A stretch of DNA of 64,000 bases, from contig NZ_QXGK01000003.1 in NCBI RefSeq assembly GCF_003952945.1, positions 140,905 through 204,904 on the forward strand, written 5' to 3'. The position numbers and the translations under genes are program-made. This stretch comes from Bifidobacterium samirii. Its GTDB lineage: Bacteria; Actinomycetota; Actinomycetes; Actinomycetales; Bifidobacteriaceae. This document shows, piece after piece, positions 25,247 to 35,600 of the stretch. Each line of letters starts with the position of its first letter. Positions within the stretch are counted from its first letter, which is position 1. Under the pieces are notes generated by a model. It saw nothing but the letters and a program-made list of their open reading frames with translations, was not told the origin of the DNA and made no database searches.

Positions 25247-28200
25247 TCAGGCGGCGAAGTACTCGACGCCGGCCTCGAAGAGCGGCTGGTACTTGTCGCC
25301 GGGGACGTTCACGTACAGGCCGTTGCCGGAACGCTCCGAATGGCCCATCTTGCCGAACACGCGGCCGTCGGGGCTGGTGATGCCCTCGATGGCGAGCAGC
25401 GAGCCGTTCGGGTTGACGTCCAGATCCATGCCGGGCACGCCCGCCTCGTCCACGTACTGCGTGGCGATCTGGCCGTTGGCCTTGAGCTGGGCGAGCACGT
25501 CGTCGGAGGCGACGAAGCGGCCCTCGCCGTGGCTGATGGCCACGGTGTGCACGTCGCCCACGGTGGTGCGCGACAGCCACGGGGACAGGTTCGACGCGAC
25601 GCGCGTGCGCACCAGACGGCTCTGGTGGCGGCCGATCGTGTTGAACGTCAGCGTCGGGCATTCGGCGGTCATCGGCACGATGTCGCCGTACGGCACCAGA
25701 CCCAGCTTGATGAGCGCCTGGAAGCCGTTGCAGATGCCCAGCATCAGACCGTCGCGGTTGTTGAGCAGGTCGCGCACCGCGTCGGTGACGGCGGGGGAGC
25801 GGAAGAACGCGGTGATGAACTTCGCGGAACCGTCCGGCTCGTCGCCGCCGGAGAAGCCGCCCGGGATCATGACGATCTGGCTGCGGCGGATCTCGTCGGC
25901 CAGCGCCTGCGTTGACTCGGCGACCGCGGCCGGCGTCAGGTTGTTGACGATCAGCGTGGTCACGTCCGCGCCGGCGCGCTCGAACGCGGCGGCCGAATCA
26001 TACTCGCAGTTGTTGCCGGGGAACACCGGGATGACGACGTGCGGCTTGGCGACGCCGGCGCCCGTGTACACGGTCTTCTTCGGAGCCTCGAAGGACACGG
26101 TCTCGACGGTCGCGTGCTTTTCGGCGCCCTTGGAGCGGTACGGGAACACGGATTCGATGCCGGACTCCCACGCCTCCTGCACGGCGTCCAGGTCGAGCGT
26201 TTCGCCGGCGGCCGCGAACGCGTATTCGTCGGTCGTCACACCGATCTCGCCCACCTCGACGAGGTTGGACACGGCCGGGATCTTCGCGTCATCCGCCAGC
26301 TCCACGATGAACGAGCCGTACGCGGGCGCGAACAGGTCGTCCACGGCGATGGACTCGTCGAGCTTCACGCCGATGCGGTTGCCCAGCGTCATCTTGAACA
26401 GGGATTCGGCGGTCGCACCGTAGCCCGGCGTGGACACGGCCAGCGCGTCATGGAATTCGGTGAGCGCCTCGACGACGGAGAACGCCTCGAGCAGCGCATC
26501 CTTGTCCGGGGTGAGGCCGTCGGCCAGATAGCGCGGCGCGATGCGCACGATGCGATGGCCGGCGCCCTTGAACTCGGGGGAGGTGGCGCGGCGCATGTCG
26601 CCCACGGCCACGGCGAAGGAGATCAGCGTCGGCGGCACGTCGAGGTCCTCGAACGAGCCGGACATGGAGTCCTTGCCGCCGATCGCGCCGGCGCCCAGGT
26701 CGACCTGCGCCATGAGCGCGCCGAGCACAGCGGCCAGCGGCTTGCCCCAGCGGGTCGGCTCGTCGCGCAGCTTCTCGAAGTACTCCTGGAAGCTCAGATA
26801 CGCCTTCTCGTGCTCGAAGCCGGAGGCGACGAGCTTGGCGAGCGACTCCACGACCGACAGGTACGCGCCGGTGAACTGGTTCGCGCTCATGATGTACGGG
26901 TTGAAGCCCCACGCCATCGCGGAGGCGGTCCGGGTCTCGCCGAACACCGGCAGCTTGGCCACCATCGCGAGGTTGGGGGTGAGCTGGCGGCGGCCGCCGA
27001 ACGGCATGAGCACGGTGCCCGCGCCGATGGTCGAGTCGAAGCGCTCCGACAGGCCCTTGTTCGAGGCGACGTTGATGTCGGTGACCATCGCGTTCATGCG
27101 CTCGGCCAGCGTGCCCTCGTTCCACGGCGTCGTGTACGCGCCCTGCGCTTCGACGTGCGCGACCTGATGCTTGGCGGCGCCGTTGGACGACAGGAACTCG
27201 CGGGACAGGTCGACGATGCGGTCGCCGTTCCACGTCATCACCATGCGCGGATCCTCGGTCACCTCGGCGATGACGACCGCCTCGAGGTTCTCCTCGCGCG
27301 CGTAGCCCAGGAACTCGTCCACGTCCTCGGCGGCCACGTCCACGGCCATGCGCTCCTGCGATTCGGAGATCGCCAGCTCGGTGCCGTCCAGACCCTCGTA
27401 CTTCTTCGGCACGGCATTGAGGTCCACGAACAGGCCGTCGGCCAGCTCGCCGACTGCCACGGACACGCCGCCCGCGCCGAAGTCGTTGCAGCGCTTGATC
27501 AGACGGCACGCGTCGCCGCGGCGGAAGAGGCGCTGCAGCTTGCGCTCGACGGGCGCGTTGCCCTTCTGCACCTCGGCGCCGTCCAGTTCGAGCGATTCGA
27601 CGTTGTGCGCCTTGGACGAGCCGGTCGCGCCGCCGATGCCGTCACGGCCGGTACGGCCGCCCAGCAGGATGATGCGGTCGCCCGGGGCCGGCGTCTCGCG
27701 GCGCACATGGTCGGCCGGGGTGGCGGCCACGACCGCGCCCACCTCCATGCGCTTGGCGACGTAGCCCGGATGGTAGATCTCGTCGACCTGGCCGGTGGCC
27801 AGACCGATCTGGTTGCCGTACGACGAATAGCCGGCCGCGGCGGTGGTGACGAGCTTGCGCTGCGGCAGCTTGCCCTCCATCGTCTGCGACACCGGGACGG
27901 TCGGATCGGCCGCGCCGGTCACGCGCATCGCCTGATACACGTAGGAACGGCCCGACAGGGGGTCGCGGATGCAGCCGCCGATGCAGGTGGCGGCGCCGCC
28001 GAACGGCTCGATCTCGGTCGGATGGTTGTGGGTCTCGTTCTTGAACAGGAACAGCCAGTCCTGGTCCTCGCCGTTCACGTCGACCTTCACCTTGACGGTG
28101 CAGGCGTTGATCTCCTCGGATTCGTCGAGGTTCTTCAGGATGCCGTTCTTCTTGAGCCACTTGGCGCCGATCGTGCCCATGTCCATGAGGCACACGGGCT

Positions 28201-28981
28201 TGGCGTCGCGGCCCAGCTCGTGGCGCATCTCGAGGTAGCGTTCGAACGCGGCCTTCACGGTCGCGTCGTCGATGGCGATCTCGTCGAGCTGCGTGCCGAA
28301 CGTGGTGTGGCGGCAGTGGTCCGACCAGTAGGTGTCGATCACCTTGATCTCGGTGATCGTGGGCTGGCGGCCCTCCTGCTCGAAGTAGCGCTGGCAGAAC
28401 TCCAGGTCGGCCAGATCCATCGCGAGGCCACGCTCGGCGATGAAGGCGCGTCCCGCCTCGGCGTCCATGCCGGTGAAGCCGTCGATGACCTCGACCTTGC
28501 CGGGCGTGGGCACCTGCGCCTTGAGCGTGTCCTTGGCCTCCAGACCCGCCTCGCGGGCTTCGACCGGGTTGATGACGTACTTGCGGATGGCGGCCACGTC
28601 CTCGGCGGACAGGGCGCCCTCGAGCGCGTACACCTTCGCGGAGCGCACGGTGGGACGCTCGCCCTGGGAGATCAGCTGGATGCATTCGCTGGCCGAATCG
28701 GCGCGCTGGTCGAACTGGCCGGGCAGGAACTCGGTGGCGAACACGGTCGCCTCGCCGAAGTCGGGCATGTCGTAGGCGACGTCGTCGACCTGCGGCTCGC
28801 TGAACACGGTCGGCACGGCCTGGGCGAACAGCTCCTCGCCGATGCCCTCCACGTCATAGCGGTTGACGACGCGCACGCCGGTCAGCGCGTCGACGCCCAG
28901 GATGGTCCTGAGCTCGGCGCACAGCTGCTGCGCCTCGACGTCGAATCCGGGCTTCTTCTCCACATACACGCGAAAAACCAT
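25247..28981 (-). CDS. purL: Phosphoribosylformylglycinamidine synthase, single-chain
   Basis: A 1244-residue fused FGAM synthase, the fourth IMP step. The synthetase part contains DHCRHTTFGTQLDE and NETHNHPTEIEPFGGAATCIGG, followed by RDPLSGRS. The C-terminal glutaminase domain has VFPGNNCEYDSAAAFERAG and the nucleophile cysteine in LMLGICNGFQALIKLG, with the His/Glu pair in ISHGEGRF. The large form needs no separate PurQ or PurS. The ATG at 28981 follows AAAGGATC; earlier in-frame codons lack a ribosome-binding site. It lies 111 bases downstream of purC, with a hairpin between them. Confidence 0.97.
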   Translation of the reverse strand: MVFRVYVEKKPGFDVEAQQLCAELRTILGVDALTGVRVVNRYDVEGIGEELFAQAVPTVFSEPQVDDVAYDMPDFGEATVFATEFLPGQFDQRADSASECIQLISQGERPTVRSAKVYALEGALSAEDVAAIRKYVINPVEAREAGLEAKDTLKAQVPTPGKVEVIDGFTGMDAEAGRAFIAERGLAMDLADLEFCQRYFEQEGRQPTITEIKVIDTYWSDHCRHTTFGTQLDEIAIDDATVKAAFERYLEMRHELGRDAKPVCLMDMGTIGAKWLKKNGILKNLDESEEINACTVKVKVDVNGEDQDWLFLFKNETHNHPTEIEPFGGAATCIGGCIRDPLSGRSYVYQAMRVTGAADPTVPVSQTMEGKLPQRKLVTTAAAGYSSYGNQIGLATGQVDEIYHPGYVAKRMEVGAVVAATPADHVRRETPAPGDRIILLGGRTGRDGIGGATGSSKAHNVESLELDGAEVQKGNAPVERKLQRLFRRGDACRLIKRCNDFGAGGVSVAVGELADGLFVDLNAVPKKYEGLDGTELAISESQERMAVDVAAEDVDEFLGYAREENLEAVVIAEVTEDPRMVMTWNGDRIVDLSREFLSSNGAAKHQVAHVEAQGAYTTPWNEGTLAERMNAMVTDINVASNKGLSERFDSTIGAGTVLMPFGGRRQLTPNLAMVAKLPVFGETRTASAMAWGFNPYIMSANQFTGAYLSVVESLAKLVASGFEHEKAYLSFQEYFEKLRDEPTRWGKPLAAVLGALMAQVDLGAGAIGGKDSMSGSFEDLDVPPTLISFAVAVGDMRRATSPEFKGAGHRIVRIAPRYLADGLTPDKDALLEAFSVVEALTEFHDALAVSTPGYGATAESLFKMTLGNRIGVKLDESIAVDDLFAPAYGSFIVELADDAKIPAVSNLVEVGEIGVTTDEYAFAAAGETLDLDAVQEAWESGIESVFPYRSKGAEKHATVETVSFEAPKKTVYTGAGVAKPHVVIPVFPGNNCEYDSAAAFERAGADVTTLIVNNLTPAAVAESTQALADEIRRSQIVMIPGGFSGGDEPDGSAKFITAFFRSPAVTDAVRDLLNNRDGLMLGICNGFQALIKLGLVPYGDIVPMTAECPTLTFNTIGRHQSRLVRTRVASNLSPWLSRTTVGDVHTVAISHGEGRFVASDDVLAQLKANGQIATQYVDEAGVPGMDLDVNPNGSLLAIEGITSPDGRVFGKMGHSERSGNGLYVNVPGDKYQPLFEAGVEYFAA

Positions 28982-29055
28982 GGGGATCCTTTTCTGTTGC
29001 TGTTGAAGTAGTTGAAGTCTGAGTGGTCCTGCGCGGGTGGCGCGCAAAGACGAAT

Positions 29056-29084
29056 ACGGCTCCCTTTCGGTAAAAGGGAGCCGT
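29056..29084 (-). terminator. Hairpin between purC and purL
   Basis: A perfect 12-base stem (ACGGCTCCCTTT and AAAGGGAGCCGT) with a 5-base loop, just beyond the purC stop. It may be a partial terminator or attenuator that lowers purL expression relative to purC. Confidence 0.65.
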
Positions 29085-29092
29085 GGCGTTCG

Positions 29093-29845
29093 CTACTCGG
29101 CGCGCTCGACGCCCTCGGCCTCGGCCAGGGCGGTCAGACGGGCGTAGATCTCCTCGTAGGCGGGGATGATGTCGCCCAGGTCGCGGCGGAACAGGTCCTT
29201 GTCGAGATGCTCGATTTTGCCGCTCTTGTCCTTGAGGTCCCACAGGCGGCAGGTGTCCGGCGTGATCTCGTCGGCGAGCAGGATGCGGCCGTCGGAGGTC
29301 TTGCCCTCCTCGATCTTGAAGTCGACGAGCTTGACGTCGATCTTGGAGAAGATGTCGACGAGCGCGGCGTTGACGGCGCGGGCCTGACGGGAGATCTCCG
29401 CCAGCTCCTCCTCGGTGGCGAGGCCGAGGGCCACGATGCCGTCGTCGTTGATGAACGGGTCGCCCAGATCGTCCGACTTGTAGCAGAACTCGAGGATCGG
29501 CTTCTTCAGGTCGGTGCCCTCCTCGACGCCGTAGCGCTTCGCGAAGGAGCCGGCGGCGGTGTTGCGCATGATGATCTCCAGCGGGAACATGTCCATCTTG
29601 CGCACCAGCTGCTCGGTGTCGGACAGGCGCTTGACGAAGTGGCTGTCCACGCCGCGCGCCTTGAGCAGGTCGAAGATCACGGAGGTGATGTGGTTGTTCA
29701 GATTGCCCTTGCCCTCGATCTGGGCCTTCTTGGCGCCGTTGCCGGCGGTGGCCTGATTCATGTAGTCGACCCACAGGATGTCGGAGTCGTCGGTTGCGTA
29801 CAGTTTCTTGGCCTTGCCCTCGTAGAGCTTTTCCAGTTTCTCCAT
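29093..29845 (-). CDS. purC: SAICAR synthetase (phosphoribosylaminoimidazole-succinocarboxamide synthase)
   Basis: A 250-residue SAICAR synthetase, joining CAIR and aspartate with [23 protein letters not shown] is the nucleotide-binding start. [20 protein letters not shown] and [22 protein letters not shown] are the signature segments, the latter with the aspartates for metal and substrate. SPDTCRLW appears as TPDTCRLWD. The length is about the family norm. It is upstream of purL on the same strand and presumably shares its promoter. Confidence 0.97.
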   Translation of the reverse strand: MEKLEKLYEGKAKKLYATDDSDILWVDYMNQATAGNGAKKAQIEGKGNLNNHITSVIFDLLKARGVDSHFVKRLSDTEQLVRKMDMFPLEIIMRNTAAGSFAKRYGVEEGTDLKKPILEFCYKSDDLGDPFINDDGIVALGLATEEELAEISRQARAVNAALVDIFSKIDVKLVDFKIEEGKTSDGRILLADEITPDTCRLWDLKDKSGKIEHLDKDLFRRDLGDIIPAYEEIYARLTALAEAEGVERAE

Positions 29846-29942
29846 TATCGCCTTCCAGATTTAGGGGGAGAATTGAGCTGAACTAACCCTCAAAGAGTAG
29901 CAATCCGGGGCTACAACCATGCCGCCGGCCCCGTCGGACGGC

Positions 29943-29985
29943 AACGGGGCGTCGTACGCCGCGATCGGCGCACGACGCCCCCGTT
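29943..29985 (-). terminator. Terminator of purT
   Basis: The stem AACGGGGCGTCGT pairs with ACGACGCCCCCGTT (one bulged C) around a 16-base loop, about 70 bases beyond the purT stop. Several short GGACGTCA-like repeats lie between stop and stem. Confidence 0.6.
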
Positions 29986-30057
29986 AACGGACGACGGCGA
30001 AACGTCAGCCGGACGCCGGTCGGACGTCAACCGACGGCATCCGGACGTCAGTCGGCG

Positions 30058-31398
30058 TCAGCGCACGACGATATCGAGCGCATCGGCCACACGGCCGGCC
30101 CTCGCGCGCGCATCCGCCTCGCTGTCGCCGACCGCCAACGCGACCGCCATACGACGATGGCCATGCACCTGCGGCTTGGCGAAGATGCGCAGATCCGCAT
30201 CCGGATCGGCCAGCGCGCGGCCCACACCCGAGAACACCGCCTCGCCGTCGCCCGCCACGACGATCGCATGGCTCGCCGCCACACGGCCCGCCGGCAGCTC
30301 CGACGCCACATGACCCTCCGCAACCGGCAGACCCAGGATCGCGCGCGCATGCAGCGCGAACTCGCTCAGACGCTGCGACGCCATCGTCACCATGCCCGTA
30401 TCATGCGGACGCGGCGACACCTCGTTGAACAGCACCGAACCGTCCGTCAGCACGAACAATTCCACGCCGAACACGCCCCAGCCGCGCTCGCCGGCCGCAC
30501 TCGCCTTCGCGACCAGACCCTCGACCGCCGCACGCGCGATGCGACCGGCCTCCGCCAGCACGCCGTCGCTCGCCGCCGCCGGCTGCCACGACTCACGGTA
30601 GTCGCCCGACTCCTGACGCTGCCCGATCGGAGCGCACGTCACGATGCCGGCGCTCGACGAGACCGTCAGCACCGTCAGCTCATAATCCAACGGCGCCAGC
30701 GCCTCCACGATCACGCGCGACACGTCGCCCTCGCCGGCCGCACGACGACCCGTCTGCGCCTCCGTCCACGCCGCATCGATCGCATCCGCGGAACGCACCA
30801 CCGACTGGCCATGACCGGACGAGCTCATCACCGGCTTGACCACACACGGATACCCCACCTCGGCAGCGCCCGCACGCAGCTCCTCCAACGAACCCGCGAA
30901 CCGGTACGGCGTGGTCGGCAGGCCCAGCTCCTCATGCGCGATGACGCGCAGGCGCTCGCGGTCCATGCAGATCGCCGCGATGCCGGCGCTGGGCACGACC
31001 TGCGCGCCGGACGCGGCCGCCGCGGCCAGTTCGGACGTGGCGATCGCCTCGACCTCCGGCACGATGATGTCGGGACGGACCTCATCGAACAGGGCGCGCA
31101 GCGCGACCGGGTCGGCCATGTCGAGGACGCGCGCCTCATGCGCGACCTGCTGGGCGGGCGCGCCCGCATACGAGTCGGCGGCGCACACCCACGCGCCCAG
31201 ACGCATGAGCTCGATCGCGACCTCCTTGCCCAGTTCGCCCGCGCCGAGGAACAGCACGCGGACCGGAGCCGCACCCAGCGGCGTGCCCAGCGCGCGCTCG
31301 GAGAAGGCGTGCGGGGCGGACTGCTCGGAGTCGACGGGGACGGTGGAGTCGGTGGAGATGGTGGACTGCGTTTCGCTGATGGCGCTCATTTCACTCAT
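30058..31398 (-). CDS. purT: Formate-dependent phosphoribosylglycinamide formyltransferase
   Basis: PurT, 446 residues, makes FGAR from GAR, formate and ATP without folate. VLFLGAGELGKEVAIELMRLG is the family N-terminal motif, which separates it from PurK. The ATP-grasp domain has YPCVVKPVMSSSGHGQSVV and FGVELFVLTDGSVLFNEVSPRPHDTGMVT. It carries an N-terminal Ser/Thr-rich extension of about 50 residues relative to the E. coli enzyme (start 31398). A later ATG at 31389 is possible. No PurN is seen here. Bifidobacteria produce formate, so this route fits. It is divergent from a LacI-type regulator. Confidence 0.93.
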   Translation of the reverse strand: MSEMSAISETQSTISTDSTVPVDSEQSAPHAFSERALGTPLGAAPVRVLFLGAGELGKEVAIELMRLGAWVCAADSYAGAPAQQVAHEARVLDMADPVALRALFDEVRPDIIVPEVEAIATSELAAAAASGAQVVPSAGIAAICMDRERLRVIAHEELGLPTTPYRFAGSLEELRAGAAEVGYPCVVKPVMSSSGHGQSVVRSADAIDAAWTEAQTGRRAAGEGDVSRVIVEALAPLDYELTVLTVSSSAGIVTCAPIGQRQESGDYRESWQPAAASDGVLAEAGRIARAAVEGLVAKASAAGERGWGVFGVELFVLTDGSVLFNEVSPRPHDTGMVTMASQRLSEFALHARAILGLPVAEGHVASELPAGRVAASHAIVVAGDGEAVFSGVGRALADPDADLRIFAKPQVHGHRRMAVALAVGDSEADARARAGRVADALDIVVR

Positions 31399-31460
31399 GC
31401 GCCTTATTGTGCCATCGAGGGGATACCGTGCGTCGGGCGGCCGCGGCGGCCTCATGGCAC

Positions 31461-31480
31461 GTTACACTGATTTCAGTAAC
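31461..31480. promoter_or_regulatory. Palindromic operator between purT and the LacI-type regulator
   Basis: GTTACACTGA (31461-31470) mirrors TCAGTAAC (31473-31480) apart from one inserted A. It lies 30 bases before the regulator start, so autoregulation is likely. The half-site GTTACACTG recurs upstream of the galactoside permease at 36180. Confidence 0.55.
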
Positions 31481-31509
31481 AGAATTTACCATCCGCTTGA
31501 GGGGACGTC

Positions 31510-32520
31510 ATGGTCACGATTCGTGAGATAGCCCAGAAATCGGGATATTCGCAGGCCACGGTGTCGAGGCTGCTCAACGGCGACCCGACGCTGTCGGTCC
31601 GGGAAGCCACGCGCCGCCGCATCATCGAGGCGAGCGAGGAACTGGGATATGCGGCGGGTGCGCGCCGGCTCGCGCTGCCGCGTAAGGTGGCGGTGCTCGA
31701 CGACTTCACGCCGGTCGAGGAACTTCAGGACGCGTACTTCGACCAACTGCGCGAGACGCTCGAACGCCACGCCAAGGCGCAGAACATGGAACTGGTCGCC
31801 TGCTCCGGAGTCGACGACATGATCGCCGAGGCGGGGGAGTACGACGGGTTCATCGCCACCGGACCCGAAGCGCCCTCATTTGATGATCTGAAGCGTCTGC
31901 ACGAGCTGCTGCCCAACGGCGTGTTCGTCGACATCAACCCGGCCCCGAACCTGTTCGACTCGGTTCGTCCGGATCTGTCGCAGACGATTCTGGACGCGCT
32001 CGACTCGCTGACGGCGGCCGGCATGCGCCGCATCGGATTCATCGGCGGCACCGGGGAGACGATGGGACAGTACCGCCGGCAGGAGGATCCGCGTCTGCTC
32101 GCGTTCCGTGAATGGAGCGCCCGTCTCGGCGTCGACTGCGACGGCCTCGTCTACGCCGAGGGACCGTTCACCGTCGACAACGGGCGCGACATGGCCGCCC
32201 GGATGCTGGCCGACCACGCCGACGACCTGCCGGACGCCGTCATCGTCGCCGCCGACCCGATCGCGGTGGGCGCGCTGCAGGCGTGCGCCGCCGCGGGCGT
32301 GCTCGTGCCGCACGACATGGCGCTGGTCAGCATCAACGACCAGACGATCGCCCGCTACACGTCACCGCCGCTGACGACGTTCGCGATCGACCTGGACGAC
32401 CTGGCGGCGTCCGCGATCACGATGCTCGCCGAATCGATCGCCGAACGTCGGCGCGTGCGCCATCATCTGCTCATCTCCACGTCGATGACCGTGCGCGGCA
32501 GCTTCGTCCCGGCTCACTGA
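31510..32520 (+). CDS. LacI-family transcriptional regulator (probably of the galactoside genes)
   Basis: A 336-residue LacI/GalR protein. The N-terminal helix-turn-helix is IREIAQKSGYSQATVSRLLNGD (about 4-25), with the hinge helix region around residue 50. The periplasmic-binding-like effector domain includes RRIGFIGGTGETMGQ, VIVAADPIAVGALQACAAAGVLVPHD and VSINDQTIARYTSPPLTTFAIDLDDL. The neighbouring lacZ and permease genes suggest that a galactoside or galactose is the inducer. A shared half-site in front of the permease supports this. The assignment of target genes is inference. Confidence 0.87.
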   Translation: MVTIREIAQKSGYSQATVSRLLNGDPTLSVREATRRRIIEASEELGYAAGARRLALPRKVAVLDDFTPVEELQDAYFDQLRETLERHAKAQNMELVACSGVDDMIAEAGEYDGFIATGPEAPSFDDLKRLHELLPNGVFVDINPAPNLFDSVRPDLSQTILDALDSLTAAGMRRIGFIGGTGETMGQYRRQEDPRLLAFREWSARLGVDCDGLVYAEGPFTVDNGRDMAARMLADHADDLPDAVIVAADPIAVGALQACAAAGVLVPHDMALVSINDQTIARYTSPPLTTFAIDLDDLAASAITMLAESIAERRRVRHHLLISTSMTVRGSFVPAH

Positions 32521-32573
32521 CGGACGGCGTGCGCCGGGAATCCCGATCCGGTCGGCGCCGATATACACAAAGA

Positions 32574-32610
32574 AGTGCGGGGCGTATGAGATCCTCATAC
32601 GCCCCGCACT
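32574..32610. terminator. Bidirectional terminator between regulator and lacZ
   Basis: A perfect 17-base stem (arm AGTGCGGGGCGTATGAG) with a 3-base loop between convergent genes. Confidence 0.8.
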
Positions 32611-32648
32611 GTGCAGGAACTCCGGAGACTCAGTGGGTCCTACGCGTG

Positions 32649-35600
32649 TCAGATAAGACGCAGCGTCACGTCGAGCTCATACGGATGGGATGCGGGCATC
32701 AGATACGGGTCGTGCACCGGCGCACCCCACGAATCGTCGCCGCCGACGCCCATCTGCGCGGCCAGCAGACGCAGGAACGTGTGCCGGACCGGCGGCAGCT
32801 CGTCCGCGTGCGTCGCCTCCTCCAGCATCAGCGAACTGTACGGCAGCAGGCTCGCGCTGAACGCGGCTCCGGTCCCGGCCGCGGCCTCGATGCGCATGCC
32901 GTGGCCGTTCGCATCCGTGACCTCGGCCCAACGCACGCCCTCATGGTTGCCGGTCTCCTGCGGCACCAGATACGGGGCGCAGTCCTGCGACGCCGTGCGT
33001 TCGAACACGCCCAGCCGTCCGCCGTGCAGACGGTCCGCATACGTCTCCTCGGGGCCGAGGCCATAGAAGCGCAGATGGTCATACCGCTTCGGCAGCATCC
33101 ATTCGATGCCGAACGCGGGGAGCGACGGCGCGTCCTGGGCACCCGGATACGAGACGGTCATGCGCACGTCGCCGGTGGACGCCTGCGCCTCATAGCGCAC
33201 CTCCACACGCGTGCGTCCCGGCTCGGCCAGCTCGTACGTGTACCGGGCGACCGCGCGGGTTCCGTCCGCCTCGATGGCATGGTCGACGACCTTCGCATAG
33301 CGCCCCGCCGGCATCCAGCGCGCCCTGTCGAACCCGGAGCCGTTGCCGCGGTCGTTGTCGGTGAGCGGGCGGAAGCAGGTGATCGACGGTCGGCGGACGA
33401 CCATCTCGCGGCCGCCGCGCACGAACGACACAACGCCGCCCTGCGTATGCGAGAACACGACCTCGGTGTCCGCATGACGCACACCCACGTTCCAACGGCC
33501 CACGGTCACCGTTCCATCGGCTGCGGACGCGGTCGGCTTCGCGATTCCGGCCGGCGCGTCGACCACGACCGTATGCTGGCCGAACGCCAGCTCATGACCG
33601 GCCGGCGCCCATGCGGTCGCCTCGGCCAGCAGCTGACGAACCTCGTACGTCACCTCGACACGGCCGTCGGCGCCCGCATCGGACGCGAGCGCGACGTCAT
33701 CAGTCGAGGGGAACGCGACCGGGAAACGGCCCGTGCACCCGGCCGGCACATCGAACCCGTACCTCGCGCTCCAGCGCTCCTCGCCGCCGACCAGCATCCG
33801 GGCCTCGAACACGTCGTCCGCCGTCGAAACGAACAGATTGCCGTTGCGGATCTCCACGCCGGATTCATCGGGAACGACTGTCACCGGCGCGTACAGGCGC
33901 TTCACCTCCTGCATCTTGGGCGTCGGCGTATGGTCCGCGAACAGCAGACCGTTGCCGGAGAACTCGTAATCCGACGGGCGGTCGTCCCAGTCGCCGCCGT
34001 ATGTGAGCCGCTCCGAGCCGTCGTCCATCCGCTGCACCAGCGCCTGATCGATGAGATCCCAGATGAAGCCACCCTGGTAATGCGGATACCGCTCCAACTC
34101 GGTGTACAGGTGCAGGCCTCCCACCGAATTGCCCATCGCATGCATGTACTCACACGAAATATACGGCTTCTTCGGATCGGCCTTGAGATATGCCTCCACG
34201 TCGGCGGGCTTCGCATACATGCGCGTCTCCACATCCGACACATCCTCATAGGCGCGATCCCACGTCATGCCCTCGTAATGCACCGGCCGCGTCGGATCGG
34301 CCGCATGCGCGAACCGGTACATCGCCCGGAACACGTCACCCGCATGCGACTCGTTGCCCAACGACCACAGCAGCACGCACGGATGGTTCCGGTCACGGCC
34401 GACCATCGATGCCAGACGGTCCACGCACGCGCCCTCCCACTCGGGGCGGCTGCCCGGAACCGCGCACTCGGGCGTCGGCACATCGCCCGGCGTGCACCAG
34501 CTGCCATGCGTCTCGATGTTCGTCTCGTCGATCACATACAGGCCCAGCTCGTCGCACAGCTCGTAGAAGCGCGACTGGTTCGGATAATGCGACGTGCGCA
34601 CCGCATTGATGTTGTTGCGCTTGCACGCCACCAGATCCTCCCGGATCTCCCGCTCGCCGATCGCACGTCCCAGACGGGAGTCGAACTCATGACGGTTCGC
34701 GCCCCGGAACACGATACGACGGCCGTTGAGCCGCATGATGCCGCCTTCGATCACGAACCGTCGGAAGCCGATACGCTGAGGCACCACCTCAAGCACCCGC
34801 TTGTCGGACGACTCCAGTGTGAGCGTCAACGTATACAGGGACGGCGACTCGGCGCTCCACGGCAGCACCACGCCCACCGGCGCCGAGAACGACACCGGCG
34901 TCAGCCCATTCCCATCCTGCGATTCGGACGCGATCTCATCGATTCCATACACCCACTGCCACAGCGTCGCCCCATCCGGACCCGCCAGCGTCGCACGTAA
35001 CGACGCCGCATCCCGCACGTTGCGCACCGACGCATCCACCGACAGCACGCCGGACCCGTCCAGATGCTCGTAATCGGCGACCACATGCAGATCCTCGACA
35101 TGCACCGACGGATACGCCGTCAACTCCACCGACCGGAACAGGCCGTGCAGACGCCAGAAATCCTGATCCTCCAGCCACGAGGCGCTCGCATGCTCATAGC
35201 AGGCGACGGCCAGGACGTTGCCGTCGGGGCGCAGCGCGTCGGTCACGTCGAACTCGCTGGGGGTGAAGGAATCCTCGGCATAGCCGATGAAGCTTCCGTT
35301 GAGCCATACGTAGATCGCAGTGGCGGCTCCGTGGAAGGTGAGCGTGACGCGGCGGCCCTCGTCGATGGCGCGGCGCGTTTCGGCGGACGGGGCGAACCGG
35401 CGACGGTAGACCCCGACGTGATTGAGTTCGGGGACGCCCGGCTGCTCGACGGCTTCGTGGCCATCCCACGGATACTGGATGTTCACATACTGCGGCCGCA
35501 GCAGTCCCGCGGTCTCCCACGTGGAGGGGACGGGGATGGATGAAAAGCCGGAGTCGTCGAATCCGGCTTCGACGAATGCCGGAGCCACGGTATCGGAACC

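Noticed and set aside
26039-29011. 990-codon plus-strand open frame opposite purL
   Set aside because: Composition (Leu/Gly/His/Arg-rich) and perfect antisense position to purL mark it as a shadow frame.
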